The position numbers and the translations under genes were made by a program. Below, one piece after another: positions 41,483 through 49,856 of a stretch of 64,000 nucleotides of DNA. The DNA is from Leptolyngbya sp. SIO1E4 (GTDB taxonomy: Bacteria; Cyanobacteriota; Cyanobacteriia; Phormidesmidales; Phormidesmidaceae), in assembly GCA_010672825.2 (NCBI GenBank), contig JAAHFU020000003.1:806001-870000 (forward strand). The letters run 5' to 3'. Below the pieces are notes generated by a model. It saw only the letters and a list, made by a program, of their open reading frames with translations, ran no database searches and had not been told where the DNA came from. Numbering within the stretch: the stretch's first letter is position 1; every line of letters begins with the position of its first letter.

Positions 41483-41796
41483 CAGAAATGCTCAGCTACC
41501 GTCTGGTAGCCTTCGCCCCAAGTGACCATTGGCTTGACCGACTTGGTACCGGTGGGGATATTGCGTTTCGCCATGTCTTCCAGGCGATCGCGGTAGCCCT
41601 GCATGTAGGTATCACTCAAGGTGTATCGGGGGCGATCGCCGAAGTGGGCGTCATTTGCCCCTAGGCAGCGCAGCTCTTTGCGGTCATAAAGAAAATCCAG
41701 CAGGTCATCGTCTGTCAGCGTGGACTGACGTAGCTCGGCTACAATCATTTGCCCCTGCTGGGTTGTTTCACGAATTTGATCCAGTGTTAGACTCAT
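41482..41796 (-). CDS. Module gene a (copy 1), unknown
   Basis: 104 residues from MSLTLDQIRETTQQGQMIVA. The second half, DLLDFLYDRKELRCLGANDA then HFGDRPRYTLSDTYMQGYRD and GEGYQTVAEHF, is nearly identical to copy 2 (62848-63156), while the N-terminal 30 residues are unrelated. So the conserved part starts near the DDLL helix. No family recognised; head gene of the module. Confidence 0.7.
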   Translation of the reverse strand: MSLTLDQIRETTQQGQMIVAELRQSTLTDDDLLDFLYDRKELRCLGANDAHFGDRPRYTLSDTYMQGYRDRLEDMAKRNIPTGTKSVKPMVTWGEGYQTVAEHF

Positions 41797-42073
41797 GGGC
41801 AATAACCTTCCAAGGGTTTGCGAAGAAGGGCGTGCCGGGGTGAGACTGGGCTGCCCTTCTTTTGCTGTTTGTAGATGCCCCTTTCAGGGGTTACATGACT
41901 TCCTCCTCTTTTGAGCTCAACACCAGGCATTTCACCCTGGCTCGGCTTAGCTCGGCGTCCCCACCTTTTCGGACGGTGGCCCCGGCTCCCGGTCTCTGCC
42001 CTTGGGCTACGGGAGACTTAAAGCCCAGCCCTGGCATTGCACCAGGGCTGGCGGCTTGGTTGCCGCGTGGGCG
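41797..42073. other. Intergenic region packed with stem-loops
   Basis: 277 bases before module gene a. Clear stems: AAGAAGGGC with GCCCTTCTT (41823-41861, then T-run on plus), CCCC-TTTCA-GGGG (41879-41891), and CCAGCCCTGG with CCAGGGCTGG around a 7-base loop (42025-42051). CACCAGG and CCTGG lie between. No gene is seen. It could be a structured RNA, a terminator array or part of a replication origin. Confidence 0.5.
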
Positions 42074-42343
42074 TTAGAGACCTAGCTTCGCTCTTAGCGC
42101 CTCAAGGTCTTCTTCCTCAACGGTGAGGCAATTGCCAGAAGCCATTGAGACCTCCCAGCACCCGTCGCAGACATCAATATCTGAAATCTGAGACAGGTTG
42201 ATTACGCACTCTCCGCCTTGAATCACTAGAAACATTGGATCCTCCTTGGGTTGGTCGTATCCATCAACTCGGGCAGCCACCTCCTCAAAGCGCTGCCAGA
42301 TATCAGCCCACTCGGCGTTGGACTGTTCAACGAAATCGGACAT
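42074..42343 (-). CDS. Small acidic protein, unknown
   Basis: 89 residues: MSDFVEQSNAEWADIWQRFE at the start, then a beta part with FLVIQGGECVINLSQISDID and CDGCWEVSMASGNCLTVEEE, four Cys in all. AGGAAA lies before the ATG. Small phage anti-host or regulatory proteins can look like this; no family recognised. Confidence 0.55.
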   Translation of the reverse strand: MSDFVEQSNAEWADIWQRFEEVAARVDGYDQPKEDPMFLVIQGGECVINLSQISDIDVCDGCWEVSMASGNCLTVEEEDLEALRAKLGL

Positions 42344-42404
42344 CGAAAATTTCCTAACTCAACAAATGGCGTACCCGCCGCGCTGAGTTGTTGGTGAGAA
42401 GGTG

Positions 42405-42623
42405 AGAAGCGGTTCTGAGGGGCCGCCCGTCTTTCCCCTTCGGCCATCCTCAAGCCATTTGAAGGGTCTTTCCAGGTTTGGCGTCTGTTCCAAGTTCGCC
42501 TCCTCCTACGGGGCCTCGTTATCCCGCCTCGGATTGTCATTATCTGGTGAGGGTTATCGCCTTGACCTTCCCCCTCTCTCGGCATGCGTTAGTTCCCTTG
42601 GCAGCCCCTCAGAACCGCTTCTC
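42405..42623. repeat. 219-bp element bounded by a perfect 20-bp inverted repeat
   Basis: GAGAAGCGGTTCTGAGGGGC at the left and its exact reverse complement at the right. The enclosed 179 bases have no reading frame I can support. Candidate structured RNA or inverted-repeat element. Confidence 0.55.
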
Positions 42624-42730
42624 TGTTGCCGGTAACGCTCGTTGGCTTATGCCCCGGTGACCTTCTCGGTCTACCGCCTTGACCCCGGCGGGGGAGCGGC
42701 TATGACCGCCATGAATTAAATATAGCGTTA

Positions 42731-42780
42731 ACGTATCAATGTGTCAACACATTGACGTATCAATACAGGCGTGCTACTTT
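42731..42780 (+). promoter_or_regulatory. Promoter with overlapping palindromic operator
   Basis: The palindrome TCAATGTGT-CA-ACACATTGA (42736-42755) is flanked by two direct copies of ACGTATCAAT (42731 and 42755). A sigma70-like promoter overlaps it: TTGACG (42752-42757), 17 bases, TACTTT (42775-42780). A transcript would start about 20 bases before the regulator ATG, so this is probably its autoregulated operator. Confidence 0.6.
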
Positions 42781-42808
42781 TGGCCTACATTGAAGCGTTG
42801 AGGTGCCT

Positions 42809-43087
42809 ATGAGTCAGCACGTCAGTACACTAGCCATAGTTGAGCAAGGTGCGGCTGTGGCGAATTACATCGATCTGTCCAAATTCTGGCCCGAGGATTT
42901 CCCTATCTCCGAAGCAATTCGGCGCACAGGACTGGACAGACGTACCTTGTCATCAGCTAAGAAAGGCTTTCTAGATCGCTGTCAAATTGACACTTTGATT
43001 GCTCTCCAAAAGCTGGTCTCTGAACTTCGTGGAGAGAAAGTCTCGCTAGAGGAAATGATTGTTTTCAGGGAGGAAGGTGATGCTTAA
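42809..43087 (+). CDS. Cro/CI-like small DNA-binding regulator (left arm)
   Basis: 92 residues from the ATG after GAGG. The middle reads as a helix-turn-helix (ISEAIRRTGLDRRTLSSAKK), followed by a helix pair (LIALQKLVSELRGEKVSLEE). Its layout, YIDLSKFWPEDFPISEAIRR, matches that of the regulator at 62084-62377 (LDVSSFWPDGVTIEVAAKEL), so the two are distant paralogs. Overlaps the next gene by eight bases. Likely phage or plasmid immunity or copy control. Confidence 0.65.
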   Translation: MSQHVSTLAIVEQGAAVANYIDLSKFWPEDFPISEAIRRTGLDRRTLSSAKKGFLDRCQIDTLIALQKLVSELRGEKVSLEEMIVFREEGDA

Positions 43088-43640
43088 CCCCTCCGAGATC
43101 AACCCTGCCACGCTGCCATCAGTGGCACTGGAAAATAGAGCACGGCTACCAGAAGATTCGGGCATCTACCTTGCTATCGATGGTAAAGGTGTAGTTCATT
43201 ACATTGGCAGATCAGTAAACCTTCGCCGCAGATGGATCAACCATCATCGTTATAGGCAGCTCAAGAGCAAGGATGGAATCAAGATCTCGTACTTCAGTTG
43301 CCCCAAGAATTTGCTCTCAACGACGGAGCGGCTTCTGATTGGCCATTTCAAGCCAAAACTTAATGGGCCTGGAGGCGAGGAATTTCTAGGTCGTACTATC
43401 ACGATTCTCAAAGAGGTCTCAACATATGCACCTGGCTTGGGCGATCGCATCAAGGCTGCTCGTGAAAGAGATGAGCGCCCTCTGCATGAGATTGCCAGTG
43501 CAGCAGGAATGTCCTCTCAGAACTGGTATCGAATCGAGAAAGAGCGTCAGACCTTGCCGGTAGAGACCTTGAGGCTTATTGAGCAAGTGTTGGAAGTTGA
43601 TTTTGGCGTAAGTTTTGAGGAGGATGCGGCTAATGACTAG
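43080..43640 (+). CDS. GIY-YIG nuclease domain fused to an XRE-type helix-turn-helix
   Basis: 186 residues. Residues 20-105 carry the GIY-YIG core: SGIYLAIDGKGVVHYIGRSV with N-L-R-R-R-W after it (catalytic Tyr and Arg) and ERLLIGHFKPKLNG at its end. From about 120, LGDRIKAARERDERPLHEIA and AAGMSSQNWYRIEKERQTLP form an XRE helix-turn-helix. A nuclease joined to a Cro-like domain could cut and regulate at a specific site. Start overlaps the upstream regulator, stop overlaps the KilA-N gene. Confidence 0.8.
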   Translation: MLNPSEINPATLPSVALENRARLPEDSGIYLAIDGKGVVHYIGRSVNLRRRWINHHRYRQLKSKDGIKISYFSCPKNLLSTTERLLIGHFKPKLNGPGGEEFLGRTITILKEVSTYAPGLGDRIKAARERDERPLHEIASAAGMSSQNWYRIEKERQTLPVETLRLIEQVLEVDFGVSFEEDAAND

Positions 43641-44415
43641 CTCTGCCATCACCCTCACTCTGCGCGAGTACAACGGAATCCAGATCCCTCAACGCCCTGA
43701 TGGCTACATCAACGCCACGAAAATGTGTCAGGCATTTGGTAAGGAATGGGGTGGCTTTCACAGACAAGCTAAAAAGCCAGAAACCCAGTTGGGTAAATAC
43801 CTGAGCGCTTTAGAGGTAAACCTGCAAATTTGCAGAGATAGCCTGATCTCCTCTGAGAGTGGGCGTTTTGGGGAAACCTGGGTTCATCCCAAAATAGCGA
43901 TTCGCCTTGCTCAATGGCTGAGCCCTGAGTTTGCCGTCATTGTTGATGGCTGGGTGGAAGACATCATTCGGGGCAAGCAGCCCACTGCAAATCAACCAAC
44001 CGTCCCATCCCTCCCCAGTTCTGAAGAGCGATTGAGAACGATTCGGTTCGGCATGGATCTCCTTCAAGAGTTGGGCGGCATTGATGACCGGACGCGCCTG
44101 GCCTTGCAAGACCTCACTCGCAATATCCTGCTAGAAGACAGGCTGAAGCAACCTGCCCTGTCTGGTGGAGAGCGATTTGAGTGGAATATTTCTGACCGTT
44201 TGGCCCACCTCGGTTACCGGGCCAAAAGCGGCGACCTAACCAGGATTGGTAAAGTTGCGGCTCAGCTGTATCGCACAAGGCATGGAAAGAACCCGCCCAA
44301 GCGTGAGCAATATGTAGGCGGCACCACTCGGATGGTGAACTGCTACAGCAGTGCTGATTTGGATATTCTCGATGAAGCGATTTCTGATGTCTTGGGAGCA
44401 GTTCACCAGACTTGA
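43633..44415 (+). CDS. KilA-N domain protein
   Basis: 260 residues. The KilA-N domain is read at 8-110: REYNGIQIPQRPDGYINATK, MCQAFGKEWGGFHRQAKKPE, and TWVHPKIAIRLAQWLSPEFA with VIVDGWVEDII. The C-terminal part (ISDRLAHLGYRAKSGDLTRI) is a further DNA-binding-like domain. KilA-N proteins occur in phages and large DNA viruses and bind DNA. Overlaps the GIY-YIG gene by eight bases. Confidence 0.8.
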   Translation: MTSSAITLTLREYNGIQIPQRPDGYINATKMCQAFGKEWGGFHRQAKKPETQLGKYLSALEVNLQICRDSLISSESGRFGETWVHPKIAIRLAQWLSPEFAVIVDGWVEDIIRGKQPTANQPTVPSLPSSEERLRTIRFGMDLLQELGGIDDRTRLALQDLTRNILLEDRLKQPALSGGERFEWNISDRLAHLGYRAKSGDLTRIGKVAAQLYRTRHGKNPPKREQYVGGTTRMVNCYSSADLDILDEAISDVLGAVHQT

Positions 44416-44440
44416 CAGCTAATTCATTAGAGAAAGATCA

Positions 44441-44656
44441 ATGGATTTAATAGAAGCAACTAAACGATTTGAGGTAGCCCAAAAGCGACTGGGTGAGTCA
44501 ATTTCCTCAGAGCAGTTGGAAGATTTCAGGGTCATGCTACAGGCGTATACCTTTTCGATTGAATTGCATGCACGCAACGCTCAATTGATTGCAAGTATGC
44601 ATCGAGAGCTTGAAGCTCTCCGCGACTGCATTGGCCGGAGCAATGAAGACAGATAG
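44441..44656 (+). CDS. Small coiled-coil protein, unknown
   Basis: 71 residues: MDLIEATKRFEVAQKRLGES and on to LIASMHRELEALRDCIGRS. Helical throughout, no membrane segment. 26 bases after the KilA-N gene. No family recognised. Confidence 0.5.
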   Translation: MDLIEATKRFEVAQKRLGESISSEQLEDFRVMLQAYTFSIELHARNAQLIASMHRELEALRDCIGRSNEDR

Positions 44657-44850
44657 ACTGTCAGCCTAGTCTAGCTAAAAGAAGCCAAATCTCTGGGAAA
44701 TATCGCTGTATTTCGGAAATTTCCTAAGTTTTTAGGTTTTGTCGGCATGATAAAACCTCTTACGAGTCTCCGTAATTTTTCTGAACTTTCCTGATACCTT
44801 CGTAAATCCACTGGGAACAGCTAAGGATAGCTCTCACCCCCTGGTGATTT

Positions 44851-46188
44851 ATGATTTCAGAACTAGAAAAAGCTCTAAAAAGTCTGCCTCCAGCGGCAGA
44901 TGAAGCTATTGTTGAGCAGAATTTCTCCAAGCAGTTTTTAAAGGCTCTTGGCTATGGAGAACAAGAAATACGCCCTCAATTCCCAGTCGGCAAGAGATGG
45001 GTTGACCAGGCTGCTCGAAAAAATACAGAAGACGACATTTTTCTGCATACCGGCAATCGACCATACCTCTATATGGAGGTCAAGGGTAGAACAGCAAATC
45101 TGGCTGAAGGGCATCCTGACTATCGCAAGGCTGCTCTTCAACTCAAGCAATACCTGTTAAACCCGGCCTCAAAGTCAGTTCGATGGGGGATTCTCACCAA
45201 TTCAGTTGTTGCACAACTTTTCTGTAAACACGGCAAAGTGGTGCATCCAGTGACCCCCTGCCTGTCCTTTGAGGATGTTAAGCAGTTAGTTAAAGACATC
45301 AAAAAACGCATTGAGGCCCCACAAAAATCTCTGATTGTCACCGTCTATAACAACAAAGGTGGTGTCGGGAAAACCACTACCACATTGAATCTTGCTGCAA
45401 CGCTTTCAATGCTGAAAAGACGGGTGTTGGTAATCGACTTTGACCCAAACCAAAGCGACCTGGGAGATGCCCTCAACCTTTCCCCTAGCCGAGGAGAAAT
45501 GCGACGTATTTTAGAGGGCAAAAGTACTGATATCAGAGAAGTCATCAAAGCGTATCGATTCGAGCACCCCAAACTCAAAGAACCACTAGGGTTTGATGTG
45601 ATTCTGGCGGATGAGGAATTAGTCAGTGATATCGATGAAGTGAAGTTGCGGCAGAAGGTGAAACCTGCTGCCCTGCTCAGGGCATTAGAACTCATCAAGA
45701 CTGAATACGATTACATCTTGATCGATGCACCCCCTAACTGGCGAATCTTCTCCCAGCGCGCCATCTATGCTGCCGACGTTGTATTGATTCCGGCGAGGCA
45801 CGATAATCTGCATTCTCTCCAGAATGCGGCGATGGCAATCACTAAATTTATTCCAGAGGCTCAGCGAGAGCGTAATAAGGCCGGTGATGCTGGCCCAATA
45901 GCGCTTCCAGTCTTTATGAATAATGCCTTTAGGGTGTCAGAAGCTCAATTACAACTTATGCAAAATGCTATTGCGAGAATCATTAAAGATGCGAAGAAAG
46001 ATGGGTTTGATTTGACTTCGTATTTTTACCCTCGATTAAGGCGAGGGCATCGAGACTTGAGGATGATTAGCATCCCCTACATGGCTTATATCTCTAAGTC
46101 TGACTTCCTGCACGTCCCTGCAGCTTTTGCTTTTAAGAACGCCCGTGACCAGTATTTAAACTTAGCGAAGGAGTATTTTATCCAATGA
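44851..46188 (+). CDS. PD-(D/E)XK nuclease domain fused to ParA ATPase
   Basis: 445 residues. Residues 1-150 resemble the HsdR-type N-terminal nuclease: ALGYGEQEIRPQFPVGKRWV, a following D, then YLYMEVKGRTANLAEG with the E-x-K pair. From residue 160 comes a full ParA/Soj ATPase: VTVYNNKGGVGKTTTTLNLA (deviant Walker A), RVLVIDFDPNQSDLGDALNL, YDYILIDAPPNWRIFSQRAI and VVLIPARHDNLHSLQNA. ParA proteins segregate DNA with a ParB partner, and the overlapping downstream gene looks like one. A nuclease-ParA fusion could couple segregation to DNA cleavage; that is inference. Confidence 0.8.
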   Translation: MISELEKALKSLPPAADEAIVEQNFSKQFLKALGYGEQEIRPQFPVGKRWVDQAARKNTEDDIFLHTGNRPYLYMEVKGRTANLAEGHPDYRKAALQLKQYLLNPASKSVRWGILTNSVVAQLFCKHGKVVHPVTPCLSFEDVKQLVKDIKKRIEAPQKSLIVTVYNNKGGVGKTTTTLNLAATLSMLKRRVLVIDFDPNQSDLGDALNLSPSRGEMRRILEGKSTDIREVIKAYRFEHPKLKEPLGFDVILADEELVSDIDEVKLRQKVKPAALLRALELIKTEYDYILIDAPPNWRIFSQRAIYAADVVLIPARHDNLHSLQNAAMAITKFIPEAQRERNKAGDAGPIALPVFMNNAFRVSEAQLQLMQNAIARIIKDAKKDGFDLTSYFYPRLRRGHRDLRMISIPYMAYISKSDFLHVPAAFAFKNARDQYLNLAKEYFIQ

Positions 46189-46865
46189 GTTTTTCAGATG
46201 TTGGAAACTTAATGTGCCTCCCCTTCGATGAGATTGAACCTGGGGAACCAACAGAAGCGCCAGAGTATTTGATTCAAGCTTCAGCAAATTTGCTTGGCCC
46301 CGAGGGGCGGAACTGGATTCCTCTTATCGTCAGAGAAATAGGCCAGGATGAGTATTTAGTCATTGGCAATTCCTTTGTTTATGCAGTCGCAGCTGAGGCT
46401 GAACTCCAGGAGGTCTGGTGCATCATTGCAGATGATTCAGAGGAAACCCAGGCCATAACCAGCGCATTAGCTGGGGAGATGGTGCCTAAGACCAATCTGT
46501 CTACAGCTACTCGGGAAGAAATTTCTGCAGCCCTGGATTATCTCATCAACCAGCCAACCAGCCCTCTCAAGGGAGTCAACCTGGCTACTGCAGTGAACCG
46601 CATTGATGAGGCTCCCAGGCAGTACTGGGAGAGTCTGCAACCGATCACGAAGCTCGGCTGCAGAATTACAGCCGGTAAAAAGCTGAAGGCCCTAGAAGGT
46701 CTCTTTTACCTGACGCCTAAACCTATTCCTGAGGTGATTAGCGATCGCAGTTTGCTGGAATCCTTCAATACCAAGCAACTGAAGGATCTCGCGAAGAAAC
46801 GCAAGATGCGAGGATACTCCAAGATGACCAAATCTAAATTGATCGACATGTTGATTGCGGCATAG
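46185..46865 (+). CDS. ParB-like protein with C-terminal SAP/Rho-N-type domain
   Basis: 226 residues. The N-terminal half has a ParB/sulfiredoxin-like core (WIPLIVREIGQDEYLVIGNS, then EVWCIIADDSEETQAITSAL). A helical middle includes GVNLATAVNRIDEAPRQYWE. The C-terminus (SLLESFNTKQLKDLAKKRKM with SKMTKSKLIDMLIA) is a SAP/Rho-N-like DNA- or RNA-binding motif in place of a standard ParB dimer domain. The ATGA overlap with the nuclease-ParA gene indicates one operon. Confidence 0.7.
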   Translation: MSFSDVGNLMCLPFDEIEPGEPTEAPEYLIQASANLLGPEGRNWIPLIVREIGQDEYLVIGNSFVYAVAAEAELQEVWCIIADDSEETQAITSALAGEMVPKTNLSTATREEISAALDYLINQPTSPLKGVNLATAVNRIDEAPRQYWESLQPITKLGCRITAGKKLKALEGLFYLTPKPIPEVISDRSLLESFNTKQLKDLAKKRKMRGYSKMTKSKLIDMLIAA

Positions 46866-46902
46866 CAATCGAAAGCGTCCTGGGAGATCCCTAGGGCGCT
46901 TT

Positions 46903-46939
46903 GCGATCGCGGGCTTGGCAGCAAAAGCGATCGCTTTTT
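46903..46939. repeat. 37-bp inverted repeat, left copy
   Basis: GCGATCGCGGGCTTGGCAGC, then AAAAGCGATCGCTTTTT. It is the exact reverse complement of 58629-58665. It contains two HIP1 octamers, one inside the palindrome AAAAGCGATCGCTTTT, and lies 146 bases before the NACHT gene. Confidence 0.85.
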
Positions 46940-47084
46940 GCTTATCTGGCTCCATTAAAGCCTTGAGTCGCTAGAACAGCATCCCTAGAACACAATCTGG
47001 AAACTGCTCATCGAGTAGGAGGTGGCGGTTTGCCAAGCAGGGCGAGTATTTTTGATGTGAAGCGATCGTCTTGTGAGGTCAACC

Positions 47085-49262
47085 ATGCTGGAGAGCGCGA
47101 TCGGGGGAATTGCTGTTCCTGTTTTTGAAGGGCTTTTGGGTTATGTCGCTGGTCAGACCCAAAAAGCTCGCCAACAGGTTGAGCAAGTAGAGCAGCGTCA
47201 GAAAGCTCTAAAACAGGTTGAAGCAGCCTCGCAGGAGTATCACAACACATATCTGAATAGCCACGGGCAAGTCAAAATCATGCCGGGGTTGATGAAAGAG
47301 CCGTTGCCGCTGGATTCAATTTACACAGCGGTCAAGTTTCTGGATGAGGATAGTCTGCGCTACTTTGCTACCCCAGATGCCTTGGAGCAGACCTATCGCG
47401 AAAAAGGGCAGCGTCGCTTTCAGACATCTGAGAAGCGGCATGATGGCATGAACGTGGCTAAAGACAAACAATACCTGACGGTGTTGGGAGGGCCAGGAAT
47501 TGGCAAAAGTACGTTTTTACGCAAGTTGGGATTGGAAGCCCTTAAAGGCCAGAGGGGACAGCTGGCAAATGAACAGATTCCGGTATTTATTGAGCTGAAA
47601 ACCTTTCGAGGCAGTGACATTGACCTCAAAGCTGTGATTGCCCAAGAGTTTGAAGTTTGCGGATTCCCTGAGGCTGAAGCTTTTACAAGGTCTACGCTGA
47701 GTCAAGGCAAGCTGCTGATTTTACTGGATGGACTCGATGAAGTACCGACCCGTAATCTCAATTCAGTGATTGAGCACATTGAAGCCTTTGTCACTCAATA
47801 CAGTCGTAATACCTTCGTGGCTTCCTGCCGCACAGCCGCTTATCAGAGCTGCTTTAAGCAATTTACCGATGTCACCATTGCTGACTTTGATAATGAGCAA
47901 ATCGATCAATTTATCCGGCGATGGTTTAGCTCTGAACTAGATCAGGAAGCTGAAACCGCAGACCTTTACTGGAAGATGTTGCAAAAAGCTGAGAACAAAG
48001 CCACCAAGGAACTTGCCCAAACGCCACTGCTACTGACGTTTCTATGTTTAATCTACGACCGAGAACAGACGCTGCCCAGCAACCGAAGTACGCTTTATGG
48101 CGATGCCCTCAACATCTTATTAAAGGAGTGGTCAGCCCAGAAGCGATTAGAACAAGACCCCATCTATGAAGGCTTTCATCCCACTCTAGAGAAGGTGATG
48201 CTGAGCAAGATTGCTTATGACAGCTTCAAGGAAGATCGGCTGTTCTTTTCCAAGTCAAATATTACGAACCGCATCACGACATTTCTGGCAGATACATTGG
48301 ATGCCTCAGAACATTTAGATGGCGAAGCTGTTCTGACAGCGATCGAAAAACAACAGGGCATTGTTGTAGAGCGCGCAACAGATGCCTACTCGTTTTCTCA
48401 CCTGACGCTACAGGAATATCTCACGGCGCTGTATATCGTGAAAAAAGATCAACGCATTGACGAGTTGATTAATCAGCATTTGAGAGATCAACGCTGGCGT
48501 GAAGTCTTTTTATTGGTCGCTGGCCTAATGGAAGAGCGTAGTCATGAGCTGTTAGAGGCCATTGACCAGCAAGCCAGAACTTATATCAGCCAACAGCCCA
48601 AGATCTGTAAGCTCCTTCAGTGGGCAGATCGAGTAACCCAGAGCTCGAAGTCTCAATTAAGCGCTTTTGAGAAAAGAGCGATGGCTCTCGCCAGCGCCAG
48701 CGACATCGCCAGCGCCAGCGACATCGCCAGAGCCATCGCCAGCGCCAGAGCCAGCGACATCGCCAGAGCCAGCGCCAGAGTCATCGCCAGCGCCAGAGCC
48801 ATCGCCAGCGCCAGAGCCAGCGACATCGCCAGCGCCATCGCCATCGCCAGCGACAGCGCCAGAGCCATCGCCATCGCCAGCGCCCTCACCAGCGACAGCG
48901 CCAGCGACAGCGACATCGCCATCGCCAACGCCATCGCCAGCATCAACGAATCGATAACATGGCAGGTTTTTAGTCTGCAAGGATTGCAAGAGTTACCCGA
49001 TCAATTGCTAGCCCTCAAGGAAAAAATGCCTCCGTTGATTGCCCCTACTGCTGACTGGTATCGCTATGCCGATGACCTTGAAGCTACCTGGCTCAACGCC
49101 TTCGAGCTGACAGTTGAGGACATCTCGTTATCAGAAAAGGAATGGCAAATTTTCAGTGATTATCTCTATGCCAATGAACTCTTACTGCGCTGTAAGGATT
49201 CATCCATTGGTATCTCTCGCCAAGCCTGGGAAGCCCTGGAAGAGCGATTACTGAAGCTCTAA
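47085..49262 (+). CDS. NACHT-domain STAND NTPase with Ala/Ser-rich hexanucleotide repeat region
   Basis: 725 residues. An N-terminal helical region (about 1-110) precedes the NACHT domain: Walker A VLGGPGIGKSTFLRKLG (near 135), Walker B LLILLDGLDEVPTRN (near 215) and the usual LAQTPLLLTFLCLIYDRE element. A DYSFSHLTLQEYLTALYIV-like segment (about 435) closes the ATPase region. About residues 535-620 are a repeat of ASDIASARASDIARA type, read from 6-base units in the DNA. The last 110 residues form a separate domain. Bacterial NACHT proteins are known in antiphage defence; the effector here is not identified. Confidence 0.85.
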   Translation: MLESAIGGIAVPVFEGLLGYVAGQTQKARQQVEQVEQRQKALKQVEAASQEYHNTYLNSHGQVKIMPGLMKEPLPLDSIYTAVKFLDEDSLRYFATPDALEQTYREKGQRRFQTSEKRHDGMNVAKDKQYLTVLGGPGIGKSTFLRKLGLEALKGQRGQLANEQIPVFIELKTFRGSDIDLKAVIAQEFEVCGFPEAEAFTRSTLSQGKLLILLDGLDEVPTRNLNSVIEHIEAFVTQYSRNTFVASCRTAAYQSCFKQFTDVTIADFDNEQIDQFIRRWFSSELDQEAETADLYWKMLQKAENKATKELAQTPLLLTFLCLIYDREQTLPSNRSTLYGDALNILLKEWSAQKRLEQDPIYEGFHPTLEKVMLSKIAYDSFKEDRLFFSKSNITNRITTFLADTLDASEHLDGEAVLTAIEKQQGIVVERATDAYSFSHLTLQEYLTALYIVKKDQRIDELINQHLRDQRWREVFLLVAGLMEERSHELLEAIDQQARTYISQQPKICKLLQWADRVTQSSKSQLSAFEKRAMALASASDIASASDIARAIASARASDIARASARVIASARAIASARASDIASAIAIASDSARAIAIASALTSDSASDSDIAIANAIASINESITWQVFSLQGLQELPDQLLALKEKMPPLIAPTADWYRYADDLEATWLNAFELTVEDISLSEKEWQIFSDYLYANELLLRCKDSSIGISRQAWEALEERLLKL
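48683..48949 (+). repeat. Hexanucleotide repeat tract inside the NACHT gene
   Basis: About 44 units of GCCAGC, GCCAGA, GCCATC, GACATC and GACAGC in phase with the codons, encoding Ala/Ser/Asp/Ile/Arg repeats. All reading frames stay open here, so the opposite-strand ORFs are shadows. Such tracts expand and contract by slippage. Confidence 0.85.
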
Positions 49263-49324
49263 TGAAAACCCTAAGAGTTTTTTGAGCTAGGAACTCTCCC
49301 CACGGCTTGTAATGGGCGCACGCA

Positions 49325-49855
49325 GTGGCAGAGGGTGATTTAACCATAGGCATCCCAGGGGGCGGAGCAAGCGATTTCGCGGCAACGCCCGTCCCTGCGC
49401 TGACCCTCAACCTGTGGACGCGGGATGCCGGTGCTCCGATGCGCTCGGAGCTGGGCTATGCCGAACTATTGGGGCGCTCCAATCGAGGCACCCCGCAAAT
49501 TAGTGGCCCCGCCTACGGCATCACCTTTAGCTGGCCCGTAGCGGCCATGCTTACCCTGGATGAAGCGCTACAACTGGGCGCACTGGCCAAATGGCAAGAT
49601 AGCCAATATAAGGCCCAGAACAATGGCGCTCTAAGACTTGTTGACGAAATTGAATACCTCGACCCGGAGCCCAGCCCCCACAGCCGATCGCTGCTAGCTG
49701 CCCTCAATCCCTCTTGGAATGCTGGCTATGAGTACGGCTATGGGGTATTTACCGTCAAACTCCAGCTGCCCCAAGACTGGAAGCAGAATATCGGGCGCTG
49801 GACAGATTCAGGGGAATTAGCGCGGTTAGCCACCTTCGCGATCACGGAGGTGTAG
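49325..49855 (+). CDS. Phage tail-associated protein (distal-tail-like), unknown
   Basis: 176 residues from a GTG; no clear ribosome-binding site, and no ATG in frame nearby. Beta-rich, with SGPAYGITFSWPVAAMLTLD and NAGYEYGYGVFTVKLQLPQD. It precedes the large hub-like protein with only one base between them, which suggests a tail-tip or connector role by position. I cannot name a family. Confidence 0.55.
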   Translation: MAEGDLTIGIPGGGASDFAATPVPALTLNLWTRDAGAPMRSELGYAELLGRSNRGTPQISGPAYGITFSWPVAAMLTLDEALQLGALAKWQDSQYKAQNNGALRLVDEIEYLDPEPSPHSRSLLAALNPSWNAGYEYGYGVFTVKLQLPQDWKQNIGRWTDSGELARLATFAITEV

Positions 49856-49856
49856 C

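Larger units (their letters stand above)
42344..42808. other. Intergenic region with a 20-bp perfect inverted repeat
   Basis: 465 bases. A perfect 20-bp inverted repeat (42405-42424 and 42604-42623) encloses 179 bases of GC-rich sequence with further short stems. The ORFs drawn across it in both directions show no family pattern. The right end (42724-42808) is the promoter-operator of the regulator gene. Confidence 0.5.

Noticed and set aside
42226-42635. ORFs on both strands around the 20-bp inverted repeat
   Set aside because: GC-rich structured DNA; products are basic and Pro-rich without family pattern.
48683-48949. CRISPR-like repeat array
   Set aside because: Units are 6 bases without spacers and are in frame with a coding gene. 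No CRISPR array was seen elsewhere.
48653-48989. ORFs on both strands over the NACHT gene repeat
   Set aside because: Shadows of the hexanucleotide tract; low-complexity products only.
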